Assembly: GCA_964584245.1 (NCBI GenBank)
Contig: CAZOZK010000006.1
Span: 1 to 18,897 of the forward strand
Reading direction: 5' to 3'
DNA length: 18,897 bases
Source: CAZOZK01 sp964584245
GTDB lineage: Bacteria > Patescibacteriota > Microgenomatia > UBA1400 > PJMF01
Position numbers and translations under genes: made by a program. Shown piece by piece: positions 8,225-15,618 of the stretch. The notes under the pieces were generated by a model. It searched no databases. It was not told the origin of the DNA and saw only the letters and a list, made by a program, of their open reading frames with translations. Numbering within the stretch: the first letter of the stretch is position 1; each line of letters opens with the position of its first letter.

Positions 8225-8387
8225 GAGCCATTGCAAAAAATAAATTATAGTTATTTTTTGGATCCATTTGGAAAATTTTGGTTTTATTTTAGACGACAAT
8301 AGTAGCTATGTCTACTTGAGGAGGATAAAAAAACCAAAATATTCAAATGGGAACGAAAAGAACATGATTTATTTTCTGTAATGGCTC
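8225..8387. mobile_element. Putative MITE: 163-bp imperfect palindrome flanked by TA
   Basis: The left end begins GAGCCATTGCAAAAAATAAA (8225-8244). The reverse complement of the right end begins GAGCCATTACAGAAAATAAA. The first 24 nt match at 21 positions, and the similarity continues with small gaps for about 65 nt per arm (for example CCATTTG..ATTTTGGTTTT in both). The centre has further short complementary pieces (AGAC/GTCT and ATAG/CTAT around 8291-8312). The ends are flanked by TA on both sides (8223-8224 and 8388-8389), as expected for target-site duplication by IS630/Tc1-mariner type transposases. There is no coding capacity. It occupies most of the gap between xer and trpS. Confidence 0.6.
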
Positions 8388-8448
8388 TAAGATCTAGTAG
8401 GGGGTGGTTTTGAACTATGCTTTTGGGCAATTCAAAAGAATGCCAAAT

Positions 8449-9315
8449 TTACAACTCTTCAATTTGCACGTTCGGATTCATGTCAGGTGTATCAACCAAC
8501 TTGAGATATTTCTCGGTAGTGGTGATGCGTTTGTGACCAACCAACTGAGAAACGTACACGAGTGGCGTGCCAGCCTTGAGCTGTTCAACTATAAAGGTAT
8601 GGCGCAGATCGTTGACCTTTGCTCCTTTAATTCCAGCCATTTTGAAATAGCGATCGATAGCGGTGCGAATGTTGCGAACCAAAAAGGGTCGGCAGGTTTT
8701 AGTCAAGAAAACAACGGTTTCCCGTGCTCGTGGACGAGTTTGCAAATAGCCTTGGAGGGCAGTTTTTGCAGCTTTGTTGACAGGAACTTTTCGCTCGTCA
8801 CGTGAGTTTTGAGCGCGGATTCCTACTACATTTCGATCAAAATCAAGATCAGATAACTCAAGTGCAGCTAACTCACTGATACGCATACCAGTTTGGAGCA
8901 ACATCTCGACAATTGCCGACATTCGAGCATCACCACGACATGCATCACGCAACGCGCGATACTCTAATCGTGACAACACTTTTGGTGGAGCCTGGTCAAA
9001 TTTTGGGTGAGAAACGATGTCTGCTGGGTTTTCGGCAATAATCTGTTGGCCGACTAAATAACGGAAAAATGCTTTAATTGAGTTAATTTTTCTTGAGATA
9101 GATTTACCGGTGTATCGGCGTTTTTTGAGAATTTCTTTGAACTCATCAATATTTTCCGCGGTAATTTGATCACTGGTTGTGATGCCTTGTTTGGTTGCAA
9201 ACTCGACGAGTTGCTCAATATCTTTGGCATACGCAATGACGGTGGCGTGAGCCTTACCGTTATCTGAGAGATATTTGGTGAACTGGGCGTGAGCGTCTGA
9301 TAATAATACTGACAT
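8449..9315 (-). CDS. Xer-family tyrosine recombinase
   Basis: A 288-aa integrase of XerC/XerD size. The N-terminal SAM-like DNA-binding domain covers about 5-90 and includes SRKINSIKAFFRYLV. The catalytic domain has Arg145 (QTGMRISELAAL), Lys176 (RDERKVPVN), Arg238 (NDLRHTF), His261 (LVGHKRITTTEKY) and the nucleophile Tyr270. Box II, normally HxxR, reads N235-D-L-R, so the first catalytic His is replaced by Asn. The family resolves chromosome dimers at dif or integrates elements. With no phage genes nearby, the chromosomal Xer role is the simplest reading. The ATG is preceded by GAAAGAG and by a TATAAT near 9340. The neighbouring TA-flanked element is not of a type moved by this enzyme class. 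Confidence 0.9.
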   Translation of the reverse strand: MSVLLSDAHAQFTKYLSDNGKAHATVIAYAKDIEQLVEFATKQGITTSDQITAENIDEFKEILKKRRYTGKSISRKINSIKAFFRYLVGQQIIAENPADIVSHPKFDQAPPKVLSRLEYRALRDACRGDARMSAIVEMLLQTGMRISELAALELSDLDFDRNVVGIRAQNSRDERKVPVNKAAKTALQGYLQTRPRARETVVFLTKTCRPFLVRNIRTAIDRYFKMAGIKGAKVNDLRHTFIVEQLKAGTPLVYVSQLVGHKRITTTEKYLKLVDTPDMNPNVQIEEL

Positions 9316-9398
9316 GCAGCTCTTTCTGATTTTTATGAATTATATAGGTTGTTATATAATTTTATTTTGATTCTTTTATATGGTGTTTAATTACTAAA

Positions 9399-9440
9399 GT
9401 AGTATTGATAGCATTTGTATCAATACTGCTTTTTGTTTTT
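9399..9440 (+). terminator. Orphan intrinsic terminator on the plus strand
   Basis: AGTATTGATA (9401-9410) pairs perfectly with TATCAATACT (9418-9427) around a 7-nt loop, extendable by G-C and a wobble pair. It is followed by a T-rich run (TTTTTTGTTTTT). It faces right, yet no plus-strand gene lies upstream, because xer points left. It could end a small RNA or block antisense transcription. Confidence 0.6.
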
Positions 9441-9485
9441 AGAACGTCTTATAATATCACAAAGTCGGCTAAAAAGCAATTACAC

Positions 9486-9573
9486 ACTTGATGTGTAGGA
9501 TTTTGGGTTGGGAAGGATTAGTGGCAAACTTGATGTGGAACTTGGGATAGGACTTGAGATAAGGCTTGGGATA
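9486..9573. repeat. Short degenerate repeats
   Basis: ACTTGATGTG occurs at 9486-9495 and again at 9528-9537. It is followed by three tandem 12-13-nt units at 9537-9549, 9550-9561 and 9562-9573 of the form GG(A)ACTTGGGATA, with one or two differences each. They sit just upstream of the ftsB-like gene. Function is unknown. Confidence 0.5.
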
Positions 9574-9603
9574 TGCAGCCAGCAATTACCTCCGATACTG
9601 TTG

Positions 9604-9609
9604 TATGAT
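9604..9609 (+). promoter_or_regulatory. Candidate -10 box for the ftsB-like gene
   Basis: TATGAT lies 11 nt before the ATG at 9621, implying a leader of only about 5 nt. There is no clear -35 and no Shine-Dalgarno site. Confidence 0.4.
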
Positions 9610-9620
9610 GGATATAAACT

Positions 9621-10004
9621 ATGCCAAAATGGATTTTTTCACCGATAGTTGCCATACTTTTTACTGTGGTTGGGATTGGTATTTTCCTTTCATTACTCAA
9701 GACTGACACAGAACTGGAGCAGTCTGCAGCGTTGTTGGGGCAGATGCGCGACGAAGTCGCGCATCTCGAGCAAAAAGTCGCACAGAGCACCCAAAGCGTG
9801 ATCGAGGCAACAGCCTCCGGAACCAAAGAACGCATCATCCGAGATGAACTCCTCCTCAAAAAACCAGGCGAATACGTTATCCAACTCCCAAATCTCGAAG
9901 AACAATTTGGACTAAACCAAACCGACCAAGAACTCGCCGCAAATTCACAAACCACTCAAAACAAAAAACCAATTGAAGAGTGGAAGAAGTTGCTGGTAAA
10001 GTAA
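9621..10004 (+). CDS. FtsB/DivIC-like septum formation initiator
   Basis: A 127-aa single-pass membrane protein. A short cytoplasmic start is followed by a membrane span at about 6-26. A coiled coil at about 29-65 contains ELEQSAALLGQMRDEVAHLEQ. The family-typical segment ERIIRDELLLKKPGEYVIQL covers about 69-88 and corresponds to the conserved RExLgxvkPGE-ViQ region of FtsB/DivIC proteins. These connect to FtsL and FtsQ in the divisome and help activate septal peptidoglycan synthesis. The C-terminal ~40 residues are polar and probably disordered. It is convergent with the serB-like gene, with only 15 nt between the stops and no visible terminator. Confidence 0.8.
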   Translation: MPKWIFSPIVAILFTVVGIGIFLSLLKTDTELEQSAALLGQMRDEVAHLEQKVAQSTQSVIEATASGTKERIIRDELLLKKPGEYVIQLPNLEEQFGLNQTDQELAANSQTTQNKKPIEEWKKLLVK

Positions 10005-10019
10005 AAACTTTCAAAAAAA

Positions 10020-10634
10020 TTACGCCACTAATTTCATCAAATCTCTCAAATCAGAAATAACATGATCAGCTTTTTCCATTACAGCTGTTCTTTTCACCAC
10101 GCCAGAAAAATAGACAAAAATATCTGCTCCGGCTTCAAGATCGGTTACTCCATCACCAATCATAAGAGTGGGCTCAGTATGCTTTTTTTTGATTTCTTGC
10201 AAAACCTGGGCTTTCCCAGTACGTTTCCATAATGGAACTGATGTATCTAGGCCAGTGTATTCATCGTGTTCATTTAACATAATTTTATTTGAGTACACTT
10301 GATCAACTCCCAAGTGCAGCGCTACTGGCATAACACATGTCTCGTACCCTCCCGTCACAATACTAACCTTGTGATTTCTTTTCAGCTCAGAAATTACTTC
10401 AGACGCAAATGGAACAATATTTTGTAAGTATAACTCTCCAACGGCTTCCAACTCTTTTCTATTTGGTCTGATTAGGTTGAGTCGCTTTTCGAAAACATCC
10501 TCAACTGAAATTTCACCATTCATAGCTTGATTGGTGAGTTTTTTAACGTGTTCGCCAAGATTTTTCATCTCTGCCAAGGAATCAATTCCCTCAATAGTTA
10601 CTAATGTCGAATCTAAATCAAAAAGTATGTGCAT
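10020..10634 (-). CDS. serB: SerB-like phosphoserine phosphatase (HAD family)
   Basis: A 204-aa HAD phosphatase. Motif I is FDLDSTLVTIEGIDSLAE with nucleophile Asp6, acid/base Asp8 and the substrate-recognising Glu15 typical of phosphoserine phosphatases. Motif II is SIVTGG (Thr94), motif III Lys141 and motif IV IGDGVTDLEAG (Asp151, Asp155). The four-helix cap lies at about 16-75. It would release serine from phosphoserine. It lacks the N-terminal ACT extension of E. coli SerB and is close in length to the core enzyme. The ATG has an AAAGGA Shine-Dalgarno site. No other serine-pathway gene is present, so a broader phosphatase role is possible. Confidence 0.82.
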   Translation of the reverse strand: MHILFDLDSTLVTIEGIDSLAEMKNLGEHVKKLTNQAMNGEISVEDVFEKRLNLIRPNRKELEAVGELYLQNIVPFASEVISELKRNHKVSIVTGGYETCVMPVALHLGVDQVYSNKIMLNEHDEYTGLDTSVPLWKRTGKAQVLQEIKKKHTEPTLMIGDGVTDLEAGADIFVYFSGVVKRTAVMEKADHVISDLRDLMKLVA

Positions 10635-10770
10635 TTTGTCCTTTTATATGTGTGACAGTATCTAAATTAATCCTAAAAATAGAACCCAAAAATTTGAGAA
10701 CTACATACCAAATACAATTAGAAGCTGGATGCTGTTGATAATGCTATAAGAAAAATGAAATGTGCTTTGA

Positions 10771-12174
10771 TCATGATATGGTATTCCCTAAATATCCCTG
10801 AATTGCTTCATCAAGCGCATTTTCGAGTTCCTCTACAGAATCAAATCGCAAAATACTTGGATCGAACCAAACGTCATTCTTATCATTTGATGGGTCATTA
10901 CTAGTATTTACGCAAATTGAAAAGCCAAAGTATTTTCTTCCATTTCTGTCTTTTTGTTTTATGTTTTCTGGGACAGGGATTTTTATGAGCGCCTGCATAG
11001 CTTCTCTGAATGGTAATTTTTTGATTCTTTGTAAATCTTCTGGTTTGAGGTGAGCATCGGGATAATCTATCACACCAATTCTAATATTAGGGGGAATTCC
11101 ATCATCATCATCCTGTTTATTTTTCCACACTTCCCATTGTTCCATTAATTCATTACCCTTATTATATTCTTGCGCATAAAATTTGATTAGTTTTCCTTTA
11201 AATTCCTGTTTACGCTCTGCTCCTAGCTTTCTACCCACATCTGTCATAGCCATGTAGGGCTCAAATCCCAAAAATTCAGACAGCAGTGCACACATGCCAT
11301 CATAATATCCCTTAGTACGAAATACCCATGACTTGCGTTCACTAATGCTCAAGTCACGGAGGAAATACCATTTTCCCATGGAAAAATTTCGACCTCTGAG
11401 AATGCTCTCCCAAACAACGTCTTCACCAAACTCAGCAGCTCCTAAAAGCATATCTGCATCGAAAAATGCCCGTCCAGCTGGAGAAAGTTTTTCACTAATT
11501 GAAGCCATATCTTCTTCAGAGGGGTGATTATAGGTATCATCGTGGTGCTCTATCGCAAACGATATTTTTTGTGCTTCTTCTGTTGTTAAGCGTAAAGTAT
11601 CTGCGAACATCATAATCATTACGGCCATTGCCCTTGCATGGTCTTTGCTTGTTTCAAGTTTAGGATTATCAGCGTGAGTTAGGAATTTCCCATCCTTATC
11701 AAATCTTGGCAAAGACTCAGCTAAATCATGTAATACCGCATACAGCATAAGCTGGGAATCGCTAACAGCTTCATAACCCACACTGTCTACATACTCACCT
11801 AGGGCAATTTTCTCTTTATTTAAAGCTATTTGTCGGTTCCTTAGCTCAACCGCTCCCATGTATACAAAGTGACTATGAACCACACCATGTTTAGTGTCCT
11901 TTACATCTTCCTTTAGCCATCGAAGGATTCCAGCTCGGGTTGCTTGCAACATCTCTGCTTCTGCTGTAAAGCTAGGACTTCCTTTAAGAGTTTCTAGTAC
12001 CTTCAGTAAACTTGCCACTGCATCTCTAGCAAAATCTCGATGTTTTTTGGGTAATTGAAGAATTACTTCTTCATACTCAGAAGGAATAACATACTCGGTT
12101 TCATTCGAATCACGTCTCACAACATATGCTTCAGCATTTATAGGTAGAATTTCTTTTGATCCTAGGCCTCCCAT
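10771..12174 (-). CDS. HD-domain phosphohydrolase, coupled to nucleoside kinase
   Basis: A 467-aa protein with an HD metal-dependent phosphohydrolase domain near the N-terminal half. Candidate ligands are His100/His102 (VVHSHF), His149-Asp150 (AVLHDLAES), His210-His211-Asp212 (AIEHHDDTYNHPSE) and Asp239/Asp241 (FFDADMLLGAAEFG). The C-terminal ~200 residues contain a charged linker (KNKQDDDDG, about 352-360) and an alpha/beta tail that I do not recognise. HD enzymes remove phosphates from nucleotides or cyclic nucleotides; the substrate here is not evident. The frame is open 31 codons further into the kinase gene. I choose the ATG at 12174 because it follows the kinase stop by 1 nt and has AAGGAG just upstream, pointing to translational coupling. 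The stop is UGA. Confidence 0.75.
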   Translation of the reverse strand: MGGLGSKEILPINAEAYVVRRDSNETEYVIPSEYEEVILQLPKKHRDFARDAVASLLKVLETLKGSPSFTAEAEMLQATRAGILRWLKEDVKDTKHGVVHSHFVYMGAVELRNRQIALNKEKIALGEYVDSVGYEAVSDSQLMLYAVLHDLAESLPRFDKDGKFLTHADNPKLETSKDHARAMAVMIMMFADTLRLTTEEAQKISFAIEHHDDTYNHPSEEDMASISEKLSPAGRAFFDADMLLGAAEFGEDVVWESILRGRNFSMGKWYFLRDLSISERKSWVFRTKGYYDGMCALLSEFLGFEPYMAMTDVGRKLGAERKQEFKGKLIKFYAQEYNKGNELMEQWEVWKNKQDDDDGIPPNIRIGVIDYPDAHLKPEDLQRIKKLPFREAMQALIKIPVPENIKQKDRNGRKYFGFSICVNTSNDPSNDKNDVWFDPSILRFDSVEELENALDEAIQGYLGNTIS

Positions 12175-12175
12175 C

Positions 12176-12808
12176 CTACTCCTTCTCCACTTTTTGTAGT
12201 ATTTGTTGTAGCGCGTCATCGGTAAATCTAAAAGAACTAATAGGGATTGGAAACTCAATGACGTCAATCTGATTTTGCCTCAGCACATCGATTTGTTTTT
12301 GCAGACTGTTGTCAAGCTGTTGTAAGTATTCTTTAGTATGATGGGTTAACTCGAAAGCACGACCACGGTGGCGAATCCGCTCTAGCAACACCGGAATGCT
12401 GGCGCGCAGGGCAATAACTAGGGTTGGTTGTGAAATACCACCGGTAATGCGTTCATAGAGCTGCACGTAGGTTTCCCATTCATCTTTGGTGAAGTGGTTA
12501 CTTTCCAGGCGTGAGTGCGCATACACCCAGCTCATCGGCAGGCCACAATCGGCAATAGTATGTTGGTTTTGATGTGTTTGTAGTTCTGTTTGCGTAAGCT
12601 TGGCTCGCTCGTGCAAAAACCAGATATCACTCGCAAATGACCAACGTGCGCGGTCTTCTAGTGCCAACGGGAAAAATGGGTTGCTTTTGTAAAATTCATC
12701 GGCTTCAATTCGGTAGGCGCTAATTTTTGGCGCCAGCGCATCAATTAACGAACTCTTTCCAGATGCGACATTTCCAATCACGACAATATGATGAATTTTT
12801 TTGCCCAT
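12176..12808 (-). CDS. Deoxynucleoside kinase-like P-loop kinase
   Basis: A 210-aa P-loop kinase. It has Walker A IGNVASGKSS (11-20), an acidic residue after strand 2 (YRIEADEFYKSNPFFPLA) and the LID-region signature R144-I-R-H-R148-G-R150-A-F-E153, which matches the RxxxRxRxxE pattern of the dNK/dCK family. That family phosphorylates deoxynucleosides for salvage. The usual (D/E)RS motif after strand 3 appears as IADCGLPMS, lacking the Arg, so activity or substrate may be altered. The ATG at 12808 is 5 nt after an extended -10 box, predicting a leaderless mRNA. The HD-domain gene begins 1 nt after its stop, suggesting opposed kinase and phosphohydrolase steps in one unit. Confidence 0.78.
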   Translation of the reverse strand: MGKKIHHIVVIGNVASGKSSLIDALAPKISAYRIEADEFYKSNPFFPLALEDRARWSFASDIWFLHERAKLTQTELQTHQNQHTIADCGLPMSWVYAHSRLESNHFTKDEWETYVQLYERITGGISQPTLVIALRASIPVLLERIRHRGRAFELTHHTKEYLQQLDNSLQKQIDVLRQNQIDVIEFPIPISSFRFTDDALQQILQKVEKE

Positions 12809-12813
12809 GGGTG

Positions 12814-12822
12814 ATTATAACA
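12814..12822 (-). promoter_or_regulatory. Extended -10 promoter of the kinase/HD unit (leaderless)
   Basis: The reverse strand reads TGTTATAAT, a perfect TGn-TATAAT. It ends 5 nt before the kinase ATG, so transcription should begin at or next to the start codon. The -35 region is weak. Confidence 0.7.
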
Positions 12823-12868
12823 GAGAGCGAACAATTTTTTAGGATTTATTTTTCTGAAAGTCAAAAAC

Positions 12869-14662
12869 TCATTTCACCGTCACACTTTTTGCCAAATTTC
12901 GAGGCATGTCAGGATCAAAACCTTTTTCGAGCGTCAAGTAATACGCCAAAAGTTGCGACACCACCACACTTGGGAGTATCGTAGCTTCTTTGACATCGGG
13001 AACAGCAATAAAATAATCAAAAACGTCATGCTTTTTTGAAGAAATCCCCACCACGTATCCACCTCGAGCTTTGATCTCCATAGCGCCTGCCAAATTTGCG
13101 CTGTAGGTTTCATCGTCCGGCAAAAACACAATACACGGCGTGCCTTTTTCAATCAAAGCTAATGTGCCATGCTTGAGTTCACCTGTCGACAAACCCTCTG
13201 CGTGTATGTACGAAATTTCTTTGATTTTGAGCGCGGTTTCCAAACTAAGCGGAAAGGAAATTCCTCGTCCCAAACAATAGATATGTTCTTTATTTTTGAG
13301 GACTTTTGCAAGTTTTTTCACGTTTTCTACTGATTTTTCGGACAAAACAGTTCTCGTTGCCTCAGCTGCTTGCGTGAGTATTTGTTTGCCTTCATCTAAT
13401 CGATCCGCATAGGCAAAAGCCAATAAAATAAGGTGCGCTAGCTTGGCAGTAAATGCTTTGGTCGATGCCACGGCTCGCTCGGGGCCAGCTGCCACCAGCA
13501 TTTTTTCGTCCGACATCCGATACAGCGAAGATCCTAGCACATTCACTAAGGCAATAATTTTAGCGCCCTGCGATTTAGCTTTTTTTAACGGCTCAAGAAT
13601 ATCCATAGTTTCACCCGACTGAGACAATGCCAAAATAACACTTTTTGCAGAGATAAAATCGAGATTGTAGCCAAACTCACTCCCCACTGCCCAGTTCACT
13701 CGCAGGCCCGAAATCTTAGAAAAAAGATAATACCCAACCTGGCAAGCATACGCGGCAGTGCCACATCCAATCAAGAAAACATCCTTTGCACCGCGCAAAG
13801 TGGCAGCAATTTCTTTTGTGTGAGTCGTTGCATTCGCCGCAATACTGGCGATAATCTGTGGTTGCTCGTAAATTTCTTTCAACATATAGTAGGCATACTC
13901 GCCTTTCTGGGTTTGTGAAATATCCCAATTGAGGTGCTGAGTTTTGTACTCCTTTTTCTGTCCCGAGATACAATCAAAAATTTCAATTTTGTCATCAGTA
14001 ACCACCGCCATTTCTTGATCCTCAAGAAAATAGACTTCTTTGGTGTGAGGCAGCAAAGCGGCTGGATCACTCGCCAGATAATTCTCGCCTTTGCCAAATC
14101 CCAAAACCAGCGGAGAGCCATTGCGAACCGCAATCATCATCCGCTGCTCAACATGGCAAGCAATAAAAGCGTTCAAGCCTTCCATCTCCAAAAACGTTGC
14201 GCGGACTGCCTCAAAAAAAGTGTGTTTTTTGGCATACTGCGCAATAAGATGTGGGATTACTTCTGAGTCAGTTTCGGAATGAAATACATGGCCTTGGTCC
14301 AGCAATTTTGTCTTGAATTTTTCATAATTTTCAAAAATGCCGTTGTGAATGACCGCAATCTGCTCGCTCGGGTCAAGATGGGGATGCGCATTTTCCTGCG
14401 TCACTCCGCCGTGAGTCGCCCACCGCGTGTGGCCAAACGCCAGCGTGCTTGCGGGAAGTTCCGCCACAGTGCCGTCGCCAATTTTGCCGACCATTTTTTT
14501 GAGTACGATTTTGTTTTGGTCTGATGAATTTGTGGATGGCGATTCAGGAATCACCGCCACACCCCAGCTATCATAGCCGCGATACTCAAGACTCTTGAGA
14601 CCCTCCAGCACAATCTGTGCAGCATTTGTTTTAGGGCCGATGTATCCAAAAATTCCGCACAT
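12869..14662 (-). CDS. glmS: Glucosamine-6-phosphate synthase (isomerising)
   Basis: A 597-aa enzyme, the usual length. The glutaminase domain starts MCGIFGYIG with the catalytic Cys2 exposed after Met removal, then SLEYRGYDSWGVAV, GHTRWATHGGVTQENAHPH and HNGIFENY. Two SIS domains follow, with GCGTAAYACQVG, ALSQSGETMDILEPL, STKAFTAKL, YCLGRGISFPLSLETALKIK and ISYIHAEG. The end PRNLAKSVTVK is almost identical to the family's C-terminus. It makes glucosamine-6-phosphate from fructose-6-phosphate and glutamine, the first committed step toward UDP-GlcNAc for peptidoglycan and envelope glycans. It has a separate promoter and a roughly 50-nt leader containing a perfect inverted repeat. I see no glmS ribozyme; the leader is too short. 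Confidence 0.98.
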   Translation of the reverse strand: MCGIFGYIGPKTNAAQIVLEGLKSLEYRGYDSWGVAVIPESPSTNSSDQNKIVLKKMVGKIGDGTVAELPASTLAFGHTRWATHGGVTQENAHPHLDPSEQIAVIHNGIFENYEKFKTKLLDQGHVFHSETDSEVIPHLIAQYAKKHTFFEAVRATFLEMEGLNAFIACHVEQRMMIAVRNGSPLVLGFGKGENYLASDPAALLPHTKEVYFLEDQEMAVVTDDKIEIFDCISGQKKEYKTQHLNWDISQTQKGEYAYYMLKEIYEQPQIIASIAANATTHTKEIAATLRGAKDVFLIGCGTAAYACQVGYYLFSKISGLRVNWAVGSEFGYNLDFISAKSVILALSQSGETMDILEPLKKAKSQGAKIIALVNVLGSSLYRMSDEKMLVAAGPERAVASTKAFTAKLAHLILLAFAYADRLDEGKQILTQAAEATRTVLSEKSVENVKKLAKVLKNKEHIYCLGRGISFPLSLETALKIKEISYIHAEGLSTGELKHGTLALIEKGTPCIVFLPDDETYSANLAGAMEIKARGGYVVGISSKKHDVFDYFIAVPDVKEATILPSVVVSQLLAYYLTLEKGFDPDMPRNLAKSVTVK

Positions 14663-14685
14663 ATGAGTCTTTCTTTTTGAATAAA

Positions 14686-14707
14686 ATATCTAGAAGTATC
14701 TAGATAT
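14686..14707 (-). promoter_or_regulatory. Inverted repeat in the glmS 5' leader
   Basis: ATATCTAGA and TCTAGATAT form a perfect 9-bp inverted repeat around a 4-nt loop (14695-14698). It lies between the predicted transcription start (about 14712) and the ATG, so the mRNA would carry a hairpin at its extreme 5' end. It could stabilise the RNA, or as DNA be an operator. Confidence 0.6.
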
Positions 14708-14718
14708 ATATAAAGCCG

Positions 14719-14748
14719 ATTGTATTCTTGAATGCGCTGGATTGTCAA
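14719..14748 (-). promoter_or_regulatory. glmS promoter
   Basis: Reverse-strand TTGACA (14748-14743), an 18-nt spacer and TACAAT (14724-14719) make a near-consensus sigma-70 promoter. Confidence 0.8.
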
Positions 14749-14808
14749 TGAAAGTTAAAAATCAAAGTAGTATATACTAATTGATGTATTTCGATTTATA
14801 TCTATTGT

Positions 14809-15618
14809 ATGTCACAAACCTTTACTAGAATTTTATTTCTACTTTTCTTTCTTTTCTTGCTTGGATATTTTTTGATTTCTATTTCTTCCTTACTTTTTCT
14901 TGAAAAAATAATATACCCAGTGCCTCAAGTTGGATACTCGGACTCTACTGAAGATATTATTAAATTAACAACAAATAATAACGTACTAATTTCTGCAAAA
15001 TATGTTAAAAATCCAAATTCAGATTTAGTAGTCCTCTATAGTCATGGTAATGGAGAGGACATAGCTAGTGCTATGGATCTAGTTACTGAAATATATGAAT
15101 TAGGTTTTTCTGTTTTAATTTATGACTATGCAGGATATGGAACATCAGAGGGGAAACCAGGTGTATCTCAAACAAAATTAGATATTGAGGCAGCATATCA
15201 GTACCTCATTAGCGTAGAAAAAATCCCTGCCAAGAATATCATCATCTATGGACGATCTATAGGAGGCGGTCCATCTGTTCACCTAGCAAGTAAAAATAAG
15301 GTAGGTGGTCTTGTACTCGAAAGTACTTTCGCAAGTATATATAGATCGCAGTTTCCGTATGTAGTGTTGCCATTTGATAAATATCCTAATATTGAGCATA
15401 TCGATCAAGTTGAAGCTCCCGTTCTTATTTTCCACGGAACAAAAGATACTACAATAAAATATTGGAACGCAAAAATGCTGTACACAGCTGCAAAAGAACC
15501 TAAGAAACTAATTACTGTTGAAGGAGCTGGACACAATAACCTACTTGTTACTGCAGATGATATATATTCTGAGTCACTTTTAGAGTTTAAGAAAAGTGTT
15601 CTTGAAGAAATGAACTAG
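14809..15618 (+). CDS. Membrane-anchored alpha/beta hydrolase (BEM46/ABHD13-like)
   Basis: A 269-aa serine hydrolase with one N-terminal hydrophobic span (about 8-31). The fold motifs are LVVLYSHGNGEDI (oxyanion region, about 73-85), YDYAGYGTSEG, IIIYGRSIGGGPSVHLA with nucleophile Ser150, PVLIFHGTKDTTI with Asp213, and VEGAGHNN with His242. The catalytic triad is complete. The HGNG and GRSIGGG pattern resembles the BEM46/ABHD13/ABHD17 group of membrane-associated esterases or thioesterases; the substrate is unknown. The coding sequence is clearly richer in A and T than glmS or trpS, suggesting a different history. It converges on the deoxyribosyltransferase-like gene, and their stops share the palindrome CTAG. 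Confidence 0.85.
   Translation: MSQTFTRILFLLFFLFLLGYFLISISSLLFLEKIIYPVPQVGYSDSTEDIIKLTTNNNVLISAKYVKNPNSDLVVLYSHGNGEDIASAMDLVTEIYELGFSVLIYDYAGYGTSEGKPGVSQTKLDIEAAYQYLISVEKIPAKNIIIYGRSIGGGPSVHLASKNKVGGLVLESTFASIYRSQFPYVVLPFDKYPNIEHIDQVEAPVLIFHGTKDTTIKYWNAKMLYTAAKEPKKLITVEGAGHNNLLVTADDIYSESLLEFKKSVLEEMN

Larger units (their letters stand above)
9316..9620. other. Intergenic stretch between divergent xer and the ftsB-like gene
   Basis: About 305 nt without a convincing gene. It holds an AT-rich promoter region for xer (TATAAT-like boxes on both strands at about 9335-9360), a plus-strand terminator hairpin (9399-9440), a small perfect hairpin TACACA-N5-TGTGTA (9481-9497), a 10-nt direct repeat and three short tandem units (9537-9573). 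A 145-codon reverse-strand frame crosses the region but overlaps the ftsB-like gene and has no family features. Confidence 0.6.

Noticed and set aside
8225..8387. CRISPR or large riboswitch interpretation of the palindrome
   Set aside because: There is no repeated unit-spacer pattern. The arms are one long inverted repeat with a TA border, which fits a MITE better.
8419..8437. CTTTTG/CAAAAG hairpin after xer
   Set aside because: The stem is only 6 bp and has no T-run in the direction of transcription, so it is not a convincing terminator.
9518..9955. 145-codon reverse-strand frame opposite the ftsB-like gene
   Set aside because: The plus-strand frame has a membrane span, coiled coil and the FtsB motif. 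The reverse frame is Ser/Cys-rich shadow sequence, and part of it reads the short DNA repeats.
12175..12267. Longer start of the HD-domain gene
   Set aside because: It would overlap the kinase gene by about 90 nt. The ATG at 12174 has AAGGAG and follows the kinase stop directly.
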